A stretch of DNA of 64,000 nucleotides from Karstenula rhodostoma CBS 690.94 (taxonomy: Eukaryota; Ascomycota; Dothideomycetes; Pleosporales; Didymosphaeriaceae): positions 584,228 through 648,227 of the forward strand of contig MU001492.1 of the NCBI GenBank assembly GCA_010093485.1, in the 5' to 3' direction. Position numbers and translations under genes: made by a program. Below are positions 11,085-24,300 of this stretch, in pieces. A model generated the notes under the pieces. The model saw only the letters and a program-made list of their open reading frames with translations, was not told where the DNA came from and made no database searches. How positions within the stretch are numbered: position 1 is the first letter of the stretch; each line of letters starts with the position of its first letter.

Positions 11085-14000
11085 GGGTCCAAGCAATGCC
11101 AGGTCTGGGCGGGGTGTTTGATTGGTACATGTTTCTACAGGCGTTCTTCTAGGGTACGGAGGCTACAACAAAGCGCAAGGGAGGAAGCATGGTGTAATCT
11201 GGCAGGTAGGAAGCGGGCGCGGCGTCAAAGGTAGACAGGAATAGCTACTCGGAGCCACTCGGCTGTAGCATGGGTCATAATGCAACTGTTCTTTCACCCC
11301 TCGTACTCGGCGGTACATCAAGCCCGTGAGTGTCTGATGCTGACGACCAGGGCGCAGAGCAACCCTGCAGGATTTGCAAACAAACGGCTCGGGCGCAACG
11401 GCGGGGGCGGTCCCTGCTGCCTGACACACACACAGGCAATACACAGCACATGGGGTTTTCGGGTGCAAGCGCGCGTACGGGACGTCAGCCGTCAGCCCAG
11501 CGTGCGCGACCCGCCCCCGAGCAAGGGTCGCGGACCACCTGCTGTCTGAGCAGATTGCTGCAGATGCGCGATGTTGCTCCAGCGCATAGGAGAGCCAGTA
11601 GGGGGAGGCCATGGTGGGCGCTGGCGCTTATGCACTGCACGTCTGCACGGCACGGCAAACCTGGCCACCAGCGCCGTCCCCGTCAATAACCATTAGACGC
11701 ACCCTCTGCTGTGCTGGCCATATTGCCGTGTCGTTTTTAGCAGTTCGGCAGCAGCGCGGCGGGGCGGCTGTTGCAGAGCATGTCGTGCGCGCTGCAGACC
11801 GACGACGGCCCTTTCTTTCAAACGAGCGAGGCGCAGACGCCGAGCGTCGCATCGATGGCAGAAGGTGCAGCAGCAGGACAGATCTGCGGCACTCATGCAA
11901 CCCTTCACAAATCCCGTCTTACGATTGTGAAGCTCAACGTCGCTCCGCGGCCATCGGCACCTCGCTTGCGCGCCTCCATCACAAGGCCGTCCGTCCGCGG
12001 CAGCCAGCCAGGCAGGGACCTTCACTCCCCGAGAGATGCACCCACCCTCCACCTCCACCTCCACCCCCCACCCCCATTCACCAGTGACAGCGGCCACCGG
12101 CTCGCGCAACGCTAACCCCTTCTCTGCTGCGAATTTCAAGTCCGCTTTGACGCCTAGCGCGTCTTGTTCCACTCGGAGCGTCCAGCATGAGCTGGCCTTT
12201 GTACACTGCAATCAATGCTGCCTAACCCGACCGCGTGGAACCGCATGCGCCGAGCTGCTGCTTTTGATAGCCCCTACCAGAGCGTGCCCTCTTCACTGGT
12301 GGCTTTGACCGTTGCCGGCCATCACCCTTCCTGCGCTCCCGCTTGTCCTTTGACGCGAAGTTGTCAAAGACGGGCTGCTGGCCGTCTGCTGCCGGGCGAA
12401 AGCACATGACTGGACGGGTATGCGGGTTGTTCGATCATCGTCGCATTGGCGGACCGTCCCTCATCTCTCTCTTCGGCACTGAGTCTCCACCCAGTGCACC
12501 ACTTGAAAAAAGAGTGTCCCACTGGGGCCAGCTATCGACTGAGACATGCCCCACTTGCTGGTCGCTTTCGGTCTTCACCTCGCGGTTCGAGATTGGGCCT
12601 TCTAGCCCATTGCATCGCGGAGGGTACACAGCAGGGCGCATGTTCACTTTTGAACCCCGCCGGGCCTCTCTATTGGGCGGCGGTGATGGCCTGCACATCA
12701 TTGCCCACCTCTGTAACCGGTCACTGGTAAAACGACCATGTACGCTCACTGGTCGTCGGATATACACTGCGTATTACTGTCAGCTTGGTCGTTTGGGTAC
12801 GAGAACCGTCGAGCTCTGGTGTTGAAATTGCTCCGTGCCCGACTCAACCCAGGGCATCTTCGAGCTGCATGGCAGCGCCGTGGCCACTCGACTGGCACTC
12901 CAGGCCCGGCGCTCGTGTGCTGAAGCCCTGCAGTAACCTGTACGGGAACGGCTCAACGTTCTGCACATGGCCCCCCGGAGCATCTGCCTCTGTACTACGG
13001 CACTGTCGATTTGGACAGTCTAATTCGATGCCCGTAGTGCAGGGGCAGGCGAGGTGTATAGTCGCCGACGATGCATTCGGACACAAAGCCAATCTATCAT
13101 TGGGGGCTCTTCACGTCGCATTCACTCCCAGGACGAAACACGCCATCAGCTCCGTGACGTAGCTGTTCTACTCTCAAACTGCCGCAACGACTAATGGTTC
13201 TAGCGACGCCGTGTAAGGACATGAGGATACCCAGCCTCCGGGAGGATCGCGAGAGGCAAGCTTACGCTCGTTAAACTTCTCACCAGCACGTGTCATCGTA
13301 GTGGGCTGCCTGGGGATGATCACAGGTGGCTTTTCGCTTGTAGGAATCAACGCCTGTTTCGATGTCTCGAGCGGCGCATGCGAAACTTGAAGCCTCCAGT
13401 TGGGCAGAGGGCCACTTCGACCAGTTGACAGTTTCGTTTCGTCCTAGTGGTAGGCAAAGTTGCCGAAAACTTTCCGCGGCGAGCATCACTTCTTACCGTG
13501 TCGCAATGGGCAACCGAATGCTAGTTGTAAAATGGCTTGTTTGCGGACAAGAATCTCAGGCGTGCCCTGCTGCACGCAATTCACCGACCTCGTGGAGTTG
13601 GGTTCCAGAAGATGCAGCGAGGACCTCTGGGACAATCTATCGCGCGGCAGCGCATCTCGAGCTCGCCAACCATGGCGCGAGACGGCTATTGCGATCGGTC
13701 TGGCACCGTGCCAGGATGTAAGCGCGCAGCCGGCGTGAAACGCGTCTGGCGCCTGAATGCTGGTTGATCTACCGCGGGGAACGCGCGCATGGCGCACACG
13801 GCGCCGTGGTCGCTAGTAGGGCTGTGTTTTAGCGCTTGTGTTACAGAGCTCTAAACTAACGTCAAGCTCGATACACCCCTCTTTCTGGCTACACTGCTAC
13901 ATACGCACGCCGAAAGCCATCTTCAGCGCCCTGGCTTGAGTCGCTCGCACCGCTTTCCCACTTGGACTTGTCGTTGCCTCACCGCACGGGCGCTGTTACG

Positions 14001-17000
14001 CTTGCTGTGGTGCTTGCCGGATCACAGCCCCACTATGTCCGAAAGACCGAGGTTCCCTGGAGCTCGCAGCCTTGGCAATCGCGAGCTCTTGTCAGCAAGA
14101 TACAACGAGGTTGACGGTTTAACGAATCGTCTGGCACCTTTCTGTCAGCAATCCTACGGGCGACCCACCAGCCATGGCGTAATGCGGGGCGTTGCGCGAA
14201 TCTCGTAGGCGTTGGCGTAAGTGGGCGCTTAGGCGCAGGCTCGTGCGACGCTCAGAGATGAGTACACGAACCGTAAGCACATCACGTTCACGAGGGGCTG
14301 TGGCCACGCTTCCTGGTTCCTGATGTACAGGTGATGATGCTAGCTCTAAGCGAACATGGGGTTTCACTGAATTTGTCCTTCCAAGTTTTATCGGGTTACT
14401 ACCCTGCATGAAACCCTACATTCTCCAGCATGCATGTCTCGGTTCTCATCAGCCTCGCCAGATTGATTTGGGGTATTGGAAGGATGCGACGTGGTCGTAG
14501 CGGTACCCAGCCCACGGGCATAGGGCTATACAACCTTCCGAATTGAAACCTGCTGCGCCTTGACGACATGCACTGCGCTCCTGACCTGCAGCCTTCCGAG
14601 TCAGCGGTAAAATATATAAAATATACGTCCGAGCTTACATCTAGGTACACATTTCTATGATGACCAATTTTCGCCTTGTGGAGGCGCGATATGAGAGGAT
14701 GGTTGAAGATGCAGCGTCTTTTTTCGGTTCGCAATGCAGACGCGCCTAATCATCAATTCACCGATCGGGTTTTCGTTTTCGCGAGCACAGCATCGACTAC
14801 AGCTAGCCAATTGCGTCAATAGCATCTGCGTCAACATCGGCCGTGTGCACAACATATCGAACTTCAATATCGGCTCTGCCGACGTGAGTGGTGAGTGGCG
14901 AGCGACTACCGCGACTACCGCGACTATCCGACCCTATGTTCATTTGCGCATTCAACTAGGGGCCAAGTACTCCTGCAAATCAGAACCCACAACGGATCTA
15001 AACGTCTCCCGCAAAAGCAATATTGCCCCCCGGCAACGTGGCGGCGGCTCTATGGGCTTACTTCCATGTCCGTCCATTTGCTTATTTTCCAGGCGCCGGG
15101 GTTTCGTGGGTTACCGGGAGGACTAGCGGTAGAAGCTTGTACAAATGTGGGGAAATCTACTAGGTATGCAACGCAAAAATGCAGCTTGCACCGTCTGGTG
15201 GACTGATTCCTCTCTTAGGACTGACTCCTCTTTCTGGCCTGGTTCTCTCTTGATCAGCAACCACAATACTCGGAACGCGACCACATTGTTTGCCTCTTTT
15301 TTCATTATTAGGATCTTCACTTTGAGAGCTTTGGACTAACAAAGTATAGCTTGGGGTGCAACAGTCTTCAAGGTCCAGCCCATCGAAATCGACACGGCAA
15401 TGACCTTCTCACAGGATATTTGAAAGAAGCCTCCAATCAAACGGCTCTTCCCACAGGACTTGTTCATCTAGCCATGGCTTCCGTTGAAGCGCTGTTACAA
15501 AATAGCGTAAGGCTTCCGAGATGCATTATCGGGCAAACATGCGCTGGCAACCCCGCAGCTGTGCGACTGCGACGACCCACACGAGAAGCTCCCGACTTTT
15601 GTGTCCTACCAGCAGCACAAGTCGCTATTGCATCGGAACTATGGAGATCGGCGTCAACACGAGCCGTGCGTCAAGGTGACGAGTCGACCTAGACATGATG
15701 CTGTGAAGTCGTGTTCCCGATGCTTTACATTGGTTACCAGGTCCGCTACGAGCGAAAGGTTGTTCGATCGCTCACACAAGCGCAACGCGCAGAGCGGCGG
15801 CCTCAGGCAGCGCGCTTGCACGAAGCGAGCCTGCCGCGCTTAAATTAAAGGCCCTCCCCCGAGCCCCCGAGCCCCCGAGCGCGTCCTCTTCGATCACAAA
15901 TCTGCCCGCAACACCCACCGAACTGCTGGCCCCAGCGCTGGCCTATAACTCGCACGAAAGCGATAATCTCACAACGTGGGGGATCTCACCTCGGGGCATT
16001 TGCTACATCGGGTTGAGCTCACAAGGCTGATGGCGCAGGACATAAGCGATCGCCGCCGCGCGCGGCTGGCTGAGAAGCGCGACGTGGGATGAGGATTGCA
16101 GGCTGCAGACTGCAAGGCTGGACGTGGGGTGCGTGTTTGCAGGAGAACGGAAACGTGCAGGTTCTCGCGCAGCTCGTGAGGAGCCTGCCTGAGGAAGGAA
16201 TCATGCCGGCTGCTCGCCGACGCGATTCATATCGCTTGCCTTTATCCCGCGGAGGGCAAGTGCGCTGCGAGGCGAGACGGAACACATGCGAAGCACGGCG
16301 ACTCGCGCGGAAACGGGAAGTACAGCACCCGGCGGCAAGCCTCGCGATTTGCCTGTCGACAGAAAAGAAAATGCGCTGGCGTCACTACCTGTGCCCACTT
16401 CAACCAGAAGCCTGGGCCCGCATCGTATGACATGTGCAAGCTCTGGAGCAATTCGCGATTTCCAGGCCCAAGCCCAGGCCCTCTCGCACGTGCTGTTCAT
16501 CCCCCGTAGTCACTTTGCCGCGCCAGGCGCCTGCCCAACGGATACGAGCACCACTGCTCACCCAAAACTCACCCAAAAAGCATCACAGCACAAACCTAAC
16601 CCAGGACTACAACTCGTAACAGCGCCCTAGGCTTCTCAGCATGTGCATCCACGTACCGCGACCGACGTCCAGATAAACCTCGACCCGCGCCGCACTTCTA
16701 CATGCTCCCTGCTTCCTGCACCATCGCTCCCGCAGCCCCGCCTGCGAGCCTCAGCGCTGCTGCGGCGTAGTCGTCTCAACGGCAGCGGAGGCAAGGCGGC
16801 TGCTACGGTGCGCCCGGCATGGGAGCCACGTGCGCCCCCCGCGGGTGCTTGCTTGGTCGCGACGCGATGGAATCTGTGGCACGCGGTTGCGGCGCGCGTG
16901 GGCGTGGGCATGGGCGGGGGTGAGGCTGAGGATGGATGGGGGAGATATGTTATTTGGTGGGTGCGGGGTGGGTAGGGTTCGAAGTAGGAAGTAGATGTGG

Positions 17001-17273
17001 ACAGACTACGATTGTCACGGGCGTGAATGTGTGCAATGGGTAGGAATGGTAGGTTGCACGAGTGGCATAGTTTCAATACTGCGGAGTAGACTTCTATCTC
17101 ACAGCTAGGTTTGCGTGCCATTATGACAGTGTGTGCAATGTGAGGTCGTGCACCCCAATCTTCGTCTATATCATACAGCGTAAATCGTAATCGTTCGTGA
17201 ACTTGTCCAGTGCTCAACGCATAAAGCGCACACCACAGCTATCCCATGCTTTTAAGCAACCCAGCTTACACTG
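11085..17273. other. 6.2 kb gene-poor interval
   Basis: I find no convincing gene here. Open frames up to about 190 codons occur on both strands, but they overlap each other. They are rich in Arg, Pro, Ser, Ala and Cys, lack spliced continuity and match no family I know. Base composition is moderate to GC-rich, so it does not look like a RIP-mutated AT island. Simple repeats include three copies of the 8-mer CCCCCGAG at 15856-15879, a CCACCT-type pyrimidine tract near 12035-12075, and GCGACTACC repeats near 14898-14925. It could hold long non-coding transcripts or the regulatory region of the flanking factor gene. Nothing in the sequence decides this. Confidence 0.5.
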
Positions 17274-18480
17274 TTATATGAAATCCCCGTCACCAAATCC
17301 ACCAAAGGGATTCGGCGGTCTCCCTCCGGCACCGCCTAGGCCTCCAAAGCCTCCTCCGCCAGGGAACCGTGGTCCTCCTCTATTATCCCGCGGCGCACCG
17401 CCAGGGCCTACAGGATCGTATCTCGAGCCAGGTGGTGCCATGGGATCATAGCCGCCTTGACCACCACCGCCTTGTCCGCCAAACAACGGATCGTCGAACG
17501 TAGGGTGCATGCCACCACCCATGCCGCCAGGGCGCGGCAGTCCACCGCCAAAATGAGGACGGAGAGGGTCATGTGGTCCAAGACCAGGTGGATAGAGGTC
17601 GTTGTGACCCAAGCCCGGGGGGTATCTGTCGTCGTGGAGGCCACCGCGTGGCGGGCGGTTGATCTCGTACTCGTCTTCGAAGCCCGGGATCGGTTCGGGG
17701 AGTGGGCGGCCCGGTTGGCGGGGCTGCGCGAGCGGATCGACGAAGGGGTAGGGACGAGCCGGTTCGGGCTCCTCGGGTGGGCGCCGCGGCTGTGAGGGCT
17801 CGCCTTGTCGCGGTTGCTCGCGCACACGGCCGGCGTCTCGGGCGTCCTGTGTGCGTGTCTCTTCGTAGCCCTCCTTGGACAGACCAGGCGCCAGCTTTTG
17901 TATTATGGAGAGCTTGAACAAGGCGCCAAAATCAGAGAGGCGGCCTTGAGAAATGAAGACATCCTGCAGCTTTTTCGCCAGGTCTTCTACTAATGTGTCG
18001 TTCGATGCTGAGACGGGCAGGGAGCCCTCTGATATGTAGTCCTTGACGGCGACATCGAATGTCGCCGTTTTGTCATCGCCTACGCCGATGCCAAATACGA
18101 CCGCCTTGCCTCCTAGCCTGTTAACCTTGATGATGTATTCGAGGGCAGATTGCGAGTGTGCGTAGCAGAAAGCGTATGAGTTGTGGGCGTTCCAAGCTGT
18201 CGGTAGCGGTTGGGGGTTCTCGGCGTCTGCGGACGCGTCTATCAGGCGTCAGTACATCGTTTCCACACGAAAGCAAGAGGCACAGCCTACCAATCCTGTC
18301 TTCCTCGCCCAGTCCAATAAGCCGGAAGCCTACCGCGATCATGCCGGCATGGGCAGCAAGCGCGACGGCTTCGTAGGCGCTGTTGAGCTTGCTGTCGGCG
18401 CCCTTGGGCAAGCTAGCCGCCATGAACGTGGAGAGCGACGGTGCGCCCAACGGATTGCTCGTGCTGTTCGCTGGAGCCAT
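17274..18480 (-). CDS. PI31-like proteasome regulator (FP domain, Gly/Pro-rich tail)
   Basis: This resembles PI31/PSMF1-type proteins, which bind the 20S proteasome and act in its regulation or transport. Exons are 18291..18480 and 17274..18238; the intron 18239..18290 runs GTAGGC..TGATAG. The product is 384 aa. The N-terminal half carries the globular region: SAYEAVALAAHAGMIAVGFRL, AWNAHNSYAFCYAHSQS, VNRLGGKAVVFGIGVGDDKT, and then SIIQKLAPGLSKEGYEE. The C-terminal 180 residues are Pro/Gly/Arg/Asp-rich with PPGLG and FGGGL-type repeats, as in PI31 tails. The extreme C-terminus is GDGDFI, which is not a clear hydrophobic-Tyr-X motif. It is divergent from the LRR gene starting at 19131. Confidence 0.8.
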
Positions 18481-19130
18481 AGTTTGGTGTATGCAGGTTT
18501 GGATAGTAGTCGTGAGGTTCTGGCGGATGTGCTGTGGAGTGCGAAAAAGGGGGTGTGAAGTTGTTGCGTGGTAGAGCTTAACGCGCTTAACCAGGCTGCT
18601 GCGCGAGTACGTCAGCGGGGAACGTGGCGCGGGGAAACCACGTGATGGCGCGTTTGCCCACTCATGATGGTGGGTCTCAGTGCTGCAATGACTGCCATAT
18701 GGAGACGCGCTTGCGAGGAGGATAGATATTCGATATAGACAATCAGTAATTGGAGCTGTATATCTGCCGGGGGTGAACGTCCGTGGGTACTCTTCGATGG
18801 TGTTGACCAGAGTCACATCGCGACGCTTGCCCACTTCACCCGGGAGGCGTAATTGCTGTAGCCAGAAGTAGCATCCTGTCCTACTGAGCTGTACGTCGTG
18901 AAACTCCACCGGTGGAGGCAAACCCGATCACCCGATGCTTGCAAAAGCGCACTGAAGATAATCGAGAAGCACTGATTCCGCTCTCCTCAACAAGGATTAG
19001 TGTCCCAGCCGCACACGGTTTCGAGAACGCGACGCGTCTGCCGTTTTCCATGAACCATCCACAAGCCCACATCGCGATTTTTGTCCACTCTTTTTAGTCC
19101 TTTATTGATACTGACGTTCCTTCCGCCTCA
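18481..19130. promoter_or_regulatory. Shared upstream region of PI31-like and LRR genes
   Basis: This 650-bp gap lies between two divergent start codons and must contain both promoters. I could not define a TATA box or a specific factor site. Confidence 0.4.
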
Positions 19131-20174
19131 ATGGCACCAATACGCACGGCCAAAAATAATCAAACTGCTGCAATAGACGCGAAGCAGGGGAAGTTGTCTG
19201 CTTTCGGCTTTAAGCGCGTCTCCGCAAAGGAGGGGCCTGGAGAATCTCCGTCCTCGCCAGTTGAAGCCCAGGTTGTAGCGTTATGTGAACCAAAAACATC
19301 GTCGTGCGTTGAAGCGACTTTGCAGGCAAGAACCGCAGCCGCTTCGGCCGACCAACAGGCACAGAAAGTGGAAGCCGTTATCAATCGCCCAGCAGCACCG
19401 GAAACCGAAGCTCTCCAACAGAAGAAACTTCCAAAGCCTGTGCAAGTCGGTTTCAAGGAAGCACGTTTTCAGGATGATAGAAACGGTTGTTGGGATGACA
19501 AGTATTACTTGCAAATTGGCACTTCGACACGCAAGATCACGTTCCAGTACAGTTTTGTAATGAGCGAGTATGCAATACTTCTCGAGTCCATTCTAGGGCT
19601 GACCTTCCTCGCAGCAAACACATCGACGACATCTTAGCTCTTGGCCCTCGCGTAACAGGAAAATTGACCGAGTTCATTTTTATCTCCGAAGACAGGGATT
19701 ACGATGCGCATAATGGCATGGACGGTGTGACGGACAGCGGCTTCCTCCGGCTCGCCAAAGCATGTCCGAACCTTAGGAAAGTGAAGCTACAAGACACTTC
19801 CGGAATTACTGACATCGGCCATCTTGCTTTTCTTCAATGGTGTCCCAAACTCACATCTTTTGAAATGCTTGGGTGCCAGTTCTCGGGTTATTGCTTCGAC
19901 CAAATTCGCCGCCACAACGAATGGGCCCCAAAGCTCAAGAAGCTTAGAGTGCGTATTGGCACCCAGTCTACAAGGTTAATCACTGACAACCATTTAGATT
20001 GACTCGATTAATAATAAAGACAAAGACTTCAAAGTTCTGAGAGAGATGAGCAGAGCAAGACCCACCCTAGCAATTGACCTGGTGAGGCGAGGTGAAGAGA
20101 AGAAGCATGGAAGTTGGTATCTGGATGAAGACCACACAACCTACAAGAACGGCCGGGAACAGGGAGGATGGTAG
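19131..20174 (+). CDS. Leucine-rich repeat (RNI-like) protein
   Basis: A 315-aa protein in three exons: 19131..19567, 19615..19948, 19998..20174. Introns are 19568..19614 (GTATGC..CGCAG) and 19949..19997 (GTGCGT..TTTAG with a CTGAC branch). The sum is in frame. Residues 1-110 are polar and Ala/Ser/Gln-rich. A cysteine-containing LRR stretch of the kind found in F-box and Amn1-like proteins follows: GFLRLAKACPNLRKVKLQDT, then GITDIGHLAFLQWCPKLTSF. The C-terminus reads RRGEEKKHGSWYLDEDHTTY. No F-box is visible at the N-terminus, so a role as a ubiquitin-ligase adaptor is only a possibility. Function is unassigned. Confidence 0.72.
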
Positions 20175-20239
20175 GGATGAACCCCACAGCAACCTTCTTC
20201 TTAGCTCGCTATGGCCATCATCACTTTCCTTCTTCGCAC

Positions 20240-21110
20240 TAGGCGTCAAATACCCAAACCTGTTATGCGGATCACACTTCCGCTTCAATGCCAACAATCT
20301 CTCCAACCTATCTTTTCCATATCAAATGTGATACTTCGCGAGCTTGGGCAAGCCGCGGCAAAACTCGATAAAGGAACTCGGTGCATCTTTTCCATATATC
20401 TCCGCCAACGACTCACCTCCATATGCGTAGTTGACATACACATGACTTCCCCCCATGGCCCTCGTCCCATCCACCAAATGCCTCCTTATTTCCTCTCCAT
20501 ACGCCCTCGTCTTCTGTTCCAACGCCTCATTCCTCACCCCCGTCTCCACATTCACACCAGGATACACCAACGCCGGTGCAATCCCCGCGAGCCGCATACA
20601 CCGACCCCCATCATTCTTCTCCTTCACTGCATGACTCAAGTACTGCTCCAGCATCATAAAGCCCCCCCACAAACTCCGGCTGCGTCGTCACCTCCACGAA
20701 CTTATCCACCGCGAGGGCAAGCGCGGTAAGATGGTACGCCTGCACATCGACAGGGAATCTCATCACCCCCACGCCTGGCATAAAATCCTGGAGATTACAC
20801 ACCGAACCCTCCGCATCAATCTGCACCCATGGCGGCACATCCAGACACATCCCCTCGTCCCTCCACCACCACACCCTCCATCTCGCGATACCTTCTCGTC
20901 CACGCTTCCATCTTGTCCAGCGGCCCGTTAAACGCAACATTATGTATGATTATTGGCGTTTTTCCCATGGTTGGATTGATCCAACCTCTCCTCCACAATT
21001 CCATACACCCTACGCACATTCCCCGACGTCACGGGTAGGGTAGACGCTTCCAAGCTCCACGTCCGCTTACCCTCTAGAACATCATAGATCTTATACGTCA
21101 TGGCTTCTTA
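20240..21110 (-). pseudogene. Broken BBE-type FAD-linked oxidoreductase, C-terminal part
   Basis: This is a decayed copy of the C-terminal half of a berberine-bridge-enzyme-like flavoprotein. In order on the minus strand are GKTPIIIHNVAFNGPLDKM (near 20930-20970), MRFPVDVQAYHLTALALAVD, GGFMMLEQYLSHAV, APALVYPGVNVETG, HVYVNYAYGGESLAEIYG, and ALKRKCDPHNRFG. The last two are the BBE signature. Breaks: a frame change near 20830; a second at a run of seven G (minus strand, about 20665-20672) that shifts VGG out of frame with FMMLEQY; and an in-frame TGA between AKYHI and YGKDRLERL near 20325. The FAD-binding N-terminal half is not recognisable upstream. A hydrophobic signal-like frame at 21108..21290 might be its remnant. 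Confidence 0.72.
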
Positions 21111-21332
21111 CTCAAAAAGCGAGCGATATGTGGTGGTTGGTTGGTTCATTCGGCGGATGGCCGGCTTACTGCAAGGGGCGCGGACCATAGGTTCGTGTGC
21201 CGCGGTGAGTAAAGTACAAGATGCGATGAAGATGAACAATAGATGTGTAACGCGAAGTATAGATGGTAGTATAGCTGCGACACCAAACATTTACAAAGCA
21301 CTACACAAAATACCCTCACCGTTCTTCCATAC

Positions 21333-24300
21333 TCATTCTCCGCCCCGCGCACTCTTCCCCACAGCATCGGCCCTCTCCTGTATCTCCATCGCCAGCCTGT
21401 CGAGGTAGAACTTCGCCATGTCGTCAGGGACGGTTCTGAACGCTTTCGCTATCCGCTCCACGTCCCTCCTCCCGTTCTCGTACGCCTGCAGATCCCGGTT
21501 CCCATACACGTCCTTCCCCGCTGCGTATCCGGCTTCCAGGTTCCGGAAGAATGCGTTGACTGCGACGCTCACGCCGTCCTCGGGCACCGCGGTGTGGCTC
21601 CACATGGGCGGGATGAAGAGGATGTCACCGGGGCGTAGGTGCGCGATGTGCGGGTGCGTGTGGGCGAGACGCGTGTCTTTGGAGGTGAGGATGTCGGTGT
21701 TTGAGCTGGAACCTCCCGGGGGATAGGCAAGGTACTTTACGTCAGCGGGTGGGAAGAGGTGGAGGGTTTTGGAGCCGCAGACCTACAGGATTTACGTTAG
21801 TAAAGGGACGAGGGAGTAAATGCTGTGCTTGCGTACCTGACACAGGACGTTAGCGAGGACATCGTAGTGTAGCCAGAGCGCTACAGGCCCTGAGATACGG
21901 AGAGGTGAACTATGCAGAGTATTCTTAATCACATCCAAAACTTCGGGGATGGTGAAGTCGCCGGCTATGGACGGAAAGTCGTCTTCAAGCTTTGTGGGGA
22001 GCTTGTTAGGTTGCGCTGAGGATACAGCACGCAGGTATGTTTGGGCGCCGGCAGCAATGCCGTCGAGGAAGTCTCCCAAAGGCTTCTTCACATACGAGAA
22101 ATTCTTGTCCTTAAACGTCATCCGATCTGAAGAGCATTCGTGGATCACGACTTGTCGTTCTGCTCCTAGCTTCTCCTTTAGGTAGTCGATAGTCCATAAA
22201 TCCTTGCATGGCCCGATGTTAAGGTTTTCGATGATCACCGGCTTAGAAGCAGCAAGGGCCTCTGCAAAGTTCTCGGACGAGTCGATGCGAATACGACCAA
22301 TGTCAGTGCTGGAGGGCAGAGCGGGCCGAAGTCCCTTCTTCTTGGTCGATCGTTTGCCGTCGGGTTGAGAAAACTGTTGCGGATCTCCTGTGCTGGTCGG
22401 TTCTGGCGACTGAGACACGGCTATAGTCCAGGGTCGTACTTTTCCCCCTTGGAGAGTGATGGAGAAGTGGCCTGTATTCCAGAAGCTACCCATGGAGAAG
22501 CAAACGGCCCCACCACCTGCGAGGATGATCTCATTGCCGGACGCTGCAGCTGCGCTCGTCCCCACAAGTAGAGGCCAGGTCGGCTGAGGCAGGTCGAGAG
22601 CCGGGACCTCCACATTGTATGTGGTGTCACCACCAGTACAGTCGCGTGATATAACCAGGAGGTCTTCTGCCAATTTCGAGACACCCTGCTTCGAAACGCC
22701 CCCAATGAGCAGCAAGTGGTCTCCAAGCGGGATAAGGCTGGCTCCCACTCGCCCGAACGCAGTTATTCCCATTTTATACCGAAGATGACTGGTGCGGTCG
22801 AAGAATTTCAGCTGCGGGTACGGCGCCGCAGTGATGTGCCACTCCCAGAGGTCTTGCAGGACTACGCCGCTGGGGGCCATTCCACCGCACATAACGCCCC
22901 AACTCTGGGCCTGGTCCATCGCCGACAGTGCCGCACCGAAACGTGCAGAAGGACGCGGGCCGTCAACCGGGATAGCGTTCCAGCCGTTTTCGCGTGTCCA
23001 CAGCAGGCATTCGTCCAATACCGTGCCATCGCTGTTTCTGCCGCCAAAGATTAAAACGGCCTCAAAGTCGGGGCCATCGGACTCTTGAGATGGTAAAGTC
23101 ACATTCACACAACTGTGTCTGAAACGAGCTGAAGGTAAGTCGCCGACTCGAGTCCAGTTTCCTTGGGAGATCAACCAGCAGTCTGCAAGTGCCTGCGATG
23201 GCGATGCGCGACCACCTACCAACAACGCACAAGTGTCATCAAGAGGTGTGACGGTGTGACATATGCGTGCTTGTGGCGGGGTCGATTTGCAGGGCTGAAG
23301 TCGTTTTTCTGCAGCGTCTCGTGCCAGTACGTCGACGCTTGCCAGGCGCGTCTGGATGCCCTGTCCACCATGGAAGGCAACGGTGTCCCCATCAAGGGCG
23401 ACTGCAGCTCCAAATCGACGTAGCTCTACTTGAGATTGGTCGTGGTGTGTGAGTGTTAGGTGCACTTTGCGTGGCTCGTCAACCGGTCTAGCACTTGGCA
23501 CGGCACGATCCGTCTCGAGTGAAACAGCCCTGTTGGACGTTGAAGCCACCAGAAGAAAGTAGTGGCCGGCAAATAGAGCGTATTCCTCCCATTCGCTGAT
23601 TTAACGTCAGTGTGATGCGGCCCGTTGGCGGGGGTCTAGCGTACTCGAACGGCTCGATCGTATCGAGCCCTCGCCGCAAATTCGCAGATGTAAACCCATC
23701 GTCCGACCAGAGGTCCCACAGATTGCGTGCAATCTCCACGTGTGACCAACCTGCGTCTACAAACCGGGATACTTGTTGGTTCAGGAGAGGGTATTGCTGG
23801 ACTGCATGAATGGGACTATGCAGCTTGTCGAAGTGTCTCAGCATGGTTTGTGCAAAAGGGTGTTCCGATCCCTGCGGGAGGAATTGCTCCAGCAGGCAGA
23901 AGCGAGCTGCACAGTATACTTAGAGAGACGCACGTGGGTTCTGGGTGTGATACGCACCATCTCCTAGGGTGCTCGCCCACCGAATGACCGAGTCCGCGTC
24001 TGGGGTTGGCATGTAGGTCACAGACACTTCAGCAAGGAAAAGAAACGAAGCGTTTGTAGCGTCAACTTCGGTGCGCAGTAGACGCTCCAGCGTCTCCAGA
24101 TCCCTGAGATCGCAGCCGAGCGCTAGATAGCGGTTGCTGCGGATGTAGACGGGCGCTTGCGATGGACGCAGGTTTGTCCCAAACAATGCATTCCTCAGAA
24201 GCTCATTGCCTAATATGCGGTCACGTTTTCTCGCTATAAGCTGCGGATAGTCGACATCCACGAATGTAGCATTCTGGGACAGCGATGGGTGTCGATGCCA

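Noticed and set aside
12583..12593. B-box-like GGTTCGAGATT
   Set aside because: The last C of the consensus is missing, and no A box or cloverleaf can be drawn upstream.
12343..12825. 160-codon frame in the 11-17 kb desert
   Set aside because: Rich in Cys, Arg, Ser and Gly with no domain; overlapping frames on both strands are equally long. Not distinguishable from chance.
15856..15879. CCCCCGAG repeats considered as a telomere-like or CRISPR-like array
   Set aside because: Only three 8-bp copies without spacers, in a eukaryotic intergenic region. It is a simple repeat only.
16636..17217. 193-codon minus-strand frame next to the PI31-like gene
   Set aside because: Low-complexity Ser/Pro/Arg content, no known domain, and opposed by a plus-strand frame over the same bases.
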